Of a DNA stretch of 64,000 bases, positions 61,069-64,000 are shown piece by piece. The position numbers were made by a program, and so were the translations under genes. The stretch's first letter is position 1; every line of letters begins with the position of its first letter. The notes beneath the pieces are model-generated. The model had not been told where the DNA came from and made no database searches. It saw only the letters and a program-made list of their open reading frames with translations. Source of the DNA: an uncultured Anaerotruncus sp. (GTDB lineage: Bacteria > Bacillota > Clostridia > Oscillospirales > Ruminococcaceae); contig CALWZG010000030.1 in NCBI GenBank assembly GCA_944385965.1, positions 1 through 64,000 on the forward strand. Direction: 5' to 3'.

Positions 61069-62151
61069 TTATCGAGCCCCTTTGTCACGAATCAGAGAGA
61101 GTGTTTCCTGAAAGGCTGGATACCGCTGGCAATAATCCTCAATCAGTTCCAAGCCCACCTTTCGAAAAGGTTCCCTGTCGACTTCGATAATTTCAACCCC
61201 TTTCTCACGAAGGCTTTCCAGGACCTCCGCCTCCTGTTCCTGATAGGTTTCTTTTACCGTTTTCACATAAGCGGAACAACATTCGTCGAAGGCCTGGCGG
61301 TCCTCCTCTGTCATGGTTTCGTAAAACTCTTTGTTGACCCCCAGCCAGTTATAGGTAATCTGGTGATTGGTCAAGGAAAGGTAGTCTTGTACTTGGTACC
61401 ATCCGCTTGTGAGCAAAGCAAGGGGAGGATTTTCCTGGCCGTCCGCCTGCTTTTGCTGCAAGGCGGTAAAGATTTCCGGCACCGAGGCGACGATTGTCTG
61501 AAACCCCAGCCGGTGCGCGTATTCAATGAATTGGTTCACATTAGGCTCCCGCAGGATAATTCCCTCACAGTCCTCCGGTGTTCGGATAGGCCGAATGTTG
61601 TTGGAGATGGCACGGACACCTGTTAACACAAATCCAGCGCATAAAACACTGGAACTTTCAATCTGCTGGTTAAAGGCGTCCAATACCTCTGGGTCCTCCA
61701 GAGCCTGAAAGCTGCTGTCGATATCCTCAAACACAAAAGGGAAATCCAGCACCTTCAAGGCTGGAAAGGTTTCGGACATTTCCACTCCCAATACTGCCAT
61801 TTCAATGGTGCCATTGGAAACGCCCTTGAGAAAGTCGCTTTCCCCGCCCAAATCTCCATCCGCGTAGACCTCCAGGGTATAACGCCCTTGTGTTTTTTCT
61901 TCCAGCATAGGTTTCATCACTTCTATAAGAAGCTGATTCACTGGATGGTTGTACGCCAGAAAACTGGCGGTCTTTACCGGGATTGGGGAGACGGAGGGGG
62001 CTGGTTCCTGATGGGATGTTTGAGAGTTGGATTCCCAATGGGAAGGGGCAGAGGACTGTTCTTGTCCGCATCCCGCTCCCAGGACTCCTATTAACAAAGC
62101 CAATATCACCCAAAAGGGCACAGGGATTCTCCGTAGTTTTTCCTTGCTCAT
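61069..62151 (-). CDS. DctP-type solute-binding lipoprotein without its own TRAP permease
   Basis: 360 aa. Start ATG at 62151 follows GAGGT; upstream in-frame ATGs are less likely. Lipobox LGAGC at about residues 27-31, then a DctP body: ASFLAYNHPVNQLLIEVMKP, GRYTLEVYADGDLGGESDFL and CEGIILREPNVNQFIEYAHR with the ligand Arg. No dctQ or dctM is nearby; it heads a TctBCA operon and diverges from a membrane sensor-regulator. It may be a sensor accessory that presents the ligand to that receptor. Confidence 0.88.
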   Translation of the reverse strand: MSKEKLRRIPVPFWVILALLIGVLGAGCGQEQSSAPSHWESNSQTSHQEPAPSVSPIPVKTASFLAYNHPVNQLLIEVMKPMLEEKTQGRYTLEVYADGDLGGESDFLKGVSNGTIEMAVLGVEMSETFPALKVLDFPFVFEDIDSSFQALEDPEVLDAFNQQIESSSVLCAGFVLTGVRAISNNIRPIRTPEDCEGIILREPNVNQFIEYAHRLGFQTIVASVPEIFTALQQKQADGQENPPLALLTSGWYQVQDYLSLTNHQITYNWLGVNKEFYETMTEEDRQAFDECCSAYVKTVKETYQEQEAEVLESLREKGVEIIEVDREPFRKVGLELIEDYCQRYPAFQETLSLIRDKGAR

Positions 62152-62187
62152 AATCGGTACCTCATTCATCATGCATGACATGTTTTT

Positions 62188-62216
62188 ATTATATAGTTGG
62201 ATAAAACTATTCACAA
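62188..62216 (-). promoter_or_regulatory. Promoter of the dctP-type/tctBCA operon
   Basis: Minus strand: -35 TTGTGA (62211-62216), 17-bp spacer, -10 TATAAT (62188-62193). Confidence 0.75.
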
Positions 62217-62289
62217 TTGACAATTTTCTTGTTTTTAGATGACAGTTTGTGAGTTGATAAATTTGTCATGTCGAATTTTACAATAAAAT

Positions 62290-62318
62290 TTGTTTTTTGT
62301 CATTGGGAATGTTATAAT
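62290..62318 (+). promoter_or_regulatory. Promoter of the membrane AraC-type regulator
   Basis: -35 TTGTTT (62290-62295), 17-bp spacer, -10 TATAAT (62313-62318). Divergent from the promoter at 62188 with about 75 bp between -35 elements, where shared regulator sites would lie. Confidence 0.75.
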
Positions 62319-62401
62319 GAATCAAAATTTACAAAAGATAGGATGTCTGATGGATGATTTTTGCGCAATACTTTTCAAGGCTTTGTAAGGGTAAGCACAC
62401 A

Positions 62402-64000
62402 ATGTCAACATTCATCCGTACATTTGTTCTGCTCAGTGTTTTTTCAGTCATACCCATTCTTTGTATGGCTTTTTATTACTCCATCATGGCCCAAAAGTTT
62501 TGGAAAAGTGAGATTTATCGGTTCAATCAAAATGCGTTCGCCCGGTATACCAACCAGATTGACAGTAAAATCCTGGCGGCCCGCGGTTCCGCCAGTCAGA
62601 TAGCGGAAGACCCCTCTGTTCTTTCCTTCATCACCGACCCTAATTTTTATGACTTTCAGCGGAATACACGTATTATGAAATCCTTGCGGGGCATCCAGAA
62701 AGCGGACAATGGGATTGATTTGGCTTACCTGTATTCTGCTCATAACAAGCTGGTGCTGACTTCTGAGCAGATGGGGTTCACCTATGAGGAGTTTTATGAT
62801 AAAGACGCCCTGGACGCATATGACAATGGAACCTATGACCCCATGGTTGACCGGGTGTATCTTTCCGATTCAGGAGAGGAGCGTCAGTTCATCACCTTGT
62901 ATGAGAACCTGCCTAAAAATTCCATTGGGGATATTGGCTGTTTAATCTTCAATATGGACAAAAACTATTTATTCTCCGCCCAGGATAATGCGGCGATGCT
63001 TCAAATGTCGGTGTTTGACGCTTCTGGAAACTGTATTTACCAGCAGGGACAAGCGGCGGATTACCTGTCAGACCCAGAATTTCGCAAGCAGCTTTATTCC
63101 AGCAACGGCACGTTTACCTATCATGTTGGCCAGGAGGATCTGGTCATTATCAACAGCTTCTCCCCCATCACTGGCTGGATTTATGTGGGGGCGGCCCCTA
63201 TGCCTATTTTTTTCCATTCCTATCAAAAAATTTCAGTTTTATTGATGCAGATTGCCGGAATTGCCCTGATTCTTTCTTTTTCCCTGTCTCTGGCCATCGC
63301 TTACCGCCTTTATCTGCCTCTGCGGTATCTGGTGAACTCCATCAGCGAAAAGAACAGCCATACCAGAAACCGGCAGCTGGAGGGGGAATATGGGTATATT
63401 CAAGCCGCCTATCAGGTAATGGCCAAAGAGAACCAAACTATGGAATCAGTTGTGCGGGAGATGCGCCCCGCAGTGAAGAATGATTTCTTTTTATGTCTGA
63501 TGAATGGAGAACCCTTTTCCCAAGAGGAGATTGCCCAAAAGCTGGACTTTATCAATGAGGGCTTTACTCAAAAGGGATATGGCTGTGTTGTGTTCCAACT
63601 CACCGATTACGAATCCTATATTCGCAATTATAACCAAGATGCCCAAAGTTTTCACAGGTATATGCTTTCCCATACCATCGCTGACCTGTTGGAAAATAAA
63701 CCGTACCCCTATTCTTTCCATCAGGTAAACCGTTCCGCCTGGGCACTGATTTTAAATATGGACTGTGAGCCGGGAGAGCCTGCTGAAACAGAATATTGGG
63801 ACATTGTTCAAGCCCTGAAAGAGAAATTGGAAGAATTCTCCTTTCTGTGGATAGGGGTGGGGCAGTTATACGCTTGTCTGGGGGATTTGCCTTATTCTTA
63901 CCAGGACGCAGTAGGTTCTTTGCGTCTGCAAGAGTATAATGAGGGTGCCCAAGCTGATGCAGAAGAAGAAATAGAGACTGTGTTTTTCCAAAAATCAAAA
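62402..64000 (+). CDS. Membrane-bound AraC/YesN-like sensor-regulator, 3' truncated by window edge
   Basis: Open for at least 533 codons from ATG 62402 (after TAAGGGTAAG) to the window end with no stop. Membrane helix about 7-29, extracellular CACHE-like region about 35-280 (DLAYLYSAHNKLVLTSEQM, FSPITGWIYVGAAP), second helix about 283-308, then a cytoplasmic region. Proteins of this layout in Firmicutes end in an AraC-type DNA-binding domain, which would lie past 64000. Divergent from the DctP-type/TctBCA operon, which it probably activates when the external ligand, perhaps carried by the DctP-type protein, is bound. Confidence 0.82.
   Translation, partial: MSTFIRTFVLLSVFSVIPILCMAFYYSIMAQKFWKSEIYRFNQNAFARYTNQIDSKILAARGSASQIAEDPSVLSFITDPNFYDFQRNTRIMKSLRGIQKADNGIDLAYLYSAHNKLVLTSEQMGFTYEEFYDKDALDAYDNGTYDPMVDRVYLSDSGEERQFITLYENLPKNSIGDIGCLIFNMDKNYLFSAQDNAAMLQMSVFDASGNCIYQQGQAADYLSDPEFRKQLYSSNGTFTYHVGQEDLVIINSFSPITGWIYVGAAPMPIFFHSYQKISVLLMQIAGIALILSFSLSLAIAYRLYLPLRYLVNSISEKNSHTRNRQLEGEYGYIQAAYQVMAKENQTMESVVREMRPAVKNDFFLCLMNGEPFSQEEIAQKLDFINEGFTQKGYGCVVFQLTDYESYIRNYNQDAQSFHRYMLSHTIADLLENKPYPYSFHQVNRSAWALILNMDCEPGEPAETEYWDIVQALKEKLEEFSFLWIGVGQLYACLGDLPYSYQDAVGSLRLQEYNEGAQADAEEEIETVFFQKSK

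Noticed and set aside
1-64000. CRISPR array, rRNA genes or transposases
   Set aside because: No regularly spaced repeats, rRNA sequence or transposase motifs were seen.

Overview
The window looks like a chromosome segment from a spore-forming, gut-type member of the Clostridia, most likely Oscillospirales (inference). The grounds are Gram-positive ribosome binding sites (AGGAGG type), many TTG/GTG starts, strong sigma-A promoters, a YpeB germination protein, a SpoIID domain, lipoprotein solute-binding proteins, and a Firmicutes-style ethanolamine microcompartment operon.

Layout. (1) 1-2874: the end of an integrated element. It holds the 3' part of a large SF1 helicase-nuclease gene, ending 7 bp before a 3' fragment of tRNA-Leu(UAG) that looks like an attachment-site scar. 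(2) 3028-3372: a small unknown gene bracketed by two near-copies of the same terminator. (3) 3761-8831: an operon for an opine dehydrogenase-family enzyme, an Asp/Glu racemase-family enzyme and a DctPQM TRAP transporter. A CdaR-type regulator follows on the minus strand (8956-10167). (4) 10346-24612: an 18-gene ethanolamine-utilisation microcompartment operon (eutS-P-A-B-C-L, a BMC protein with a SAP/Rho_N-like tail, eutE, two eutM, eutT, eutJ, an unnamed eut gene, eutN, pduS-like, pduT-like, eutQ, eutD). It has no eutH, eutVW or alcohol dehydrogenase. (5) 24690-32602: ypeB, a cysteine desulfurase-thiI pair, and a 1320-residue fusion of degenerate CinA, sortase B and SpoIID. (6) 32787-38151: hemerythrin-CheX and two cyclic-di-GMP proteins. 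(7) 38420-43165: an AT-richer run of small genes resembling orphan polymorphic-toxin immunity genes, one broken by a stop codon. (8) 43490-44388: a Nudix hydrolase and an unknown gene on the minus strand. (9) 44705-53132: an operon with an M42 peptidase, a BtpA/SgcQ protein, split transketolase, a TctBCA tripartite tricarboxylate transporter, a DeoR regulator and a ribulose-phosphate 3-epimerase. Its gene content parallels the enterobacterial sgc operon with the PTS replaced. (10) 53173-54546: a fluoride riboswitch ahead of a cation:proton antiporter. (11) 54936-57582: a GGDEF sensor and a LysR regulator. (12) 57986-64000: a second TctABC operon led by a DctP-type binding protein, divergent from a membrane AraC-type sensor-regulator that runs off the window.

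How it works together. Ethanolamine ammonia-lyase (EutBC, kept active by EutA and EutT) makes acetaldehyde inside a shell of EutS/L/M/N and PduT-like proteins. EutE converts it to acetyl-CoA and EutD/EutQ lead towards acetate and ATP. The PduS/PduT pair probably handles electrons across the shell. Around this sit three tripartite carboxylate or sugar-acid uptake systems, each with a nearby regulator, suggesting a metabolic-island region for scavenging small organic acids and amino-alcohols. All annotation is from reading the sequence; no database search was run.
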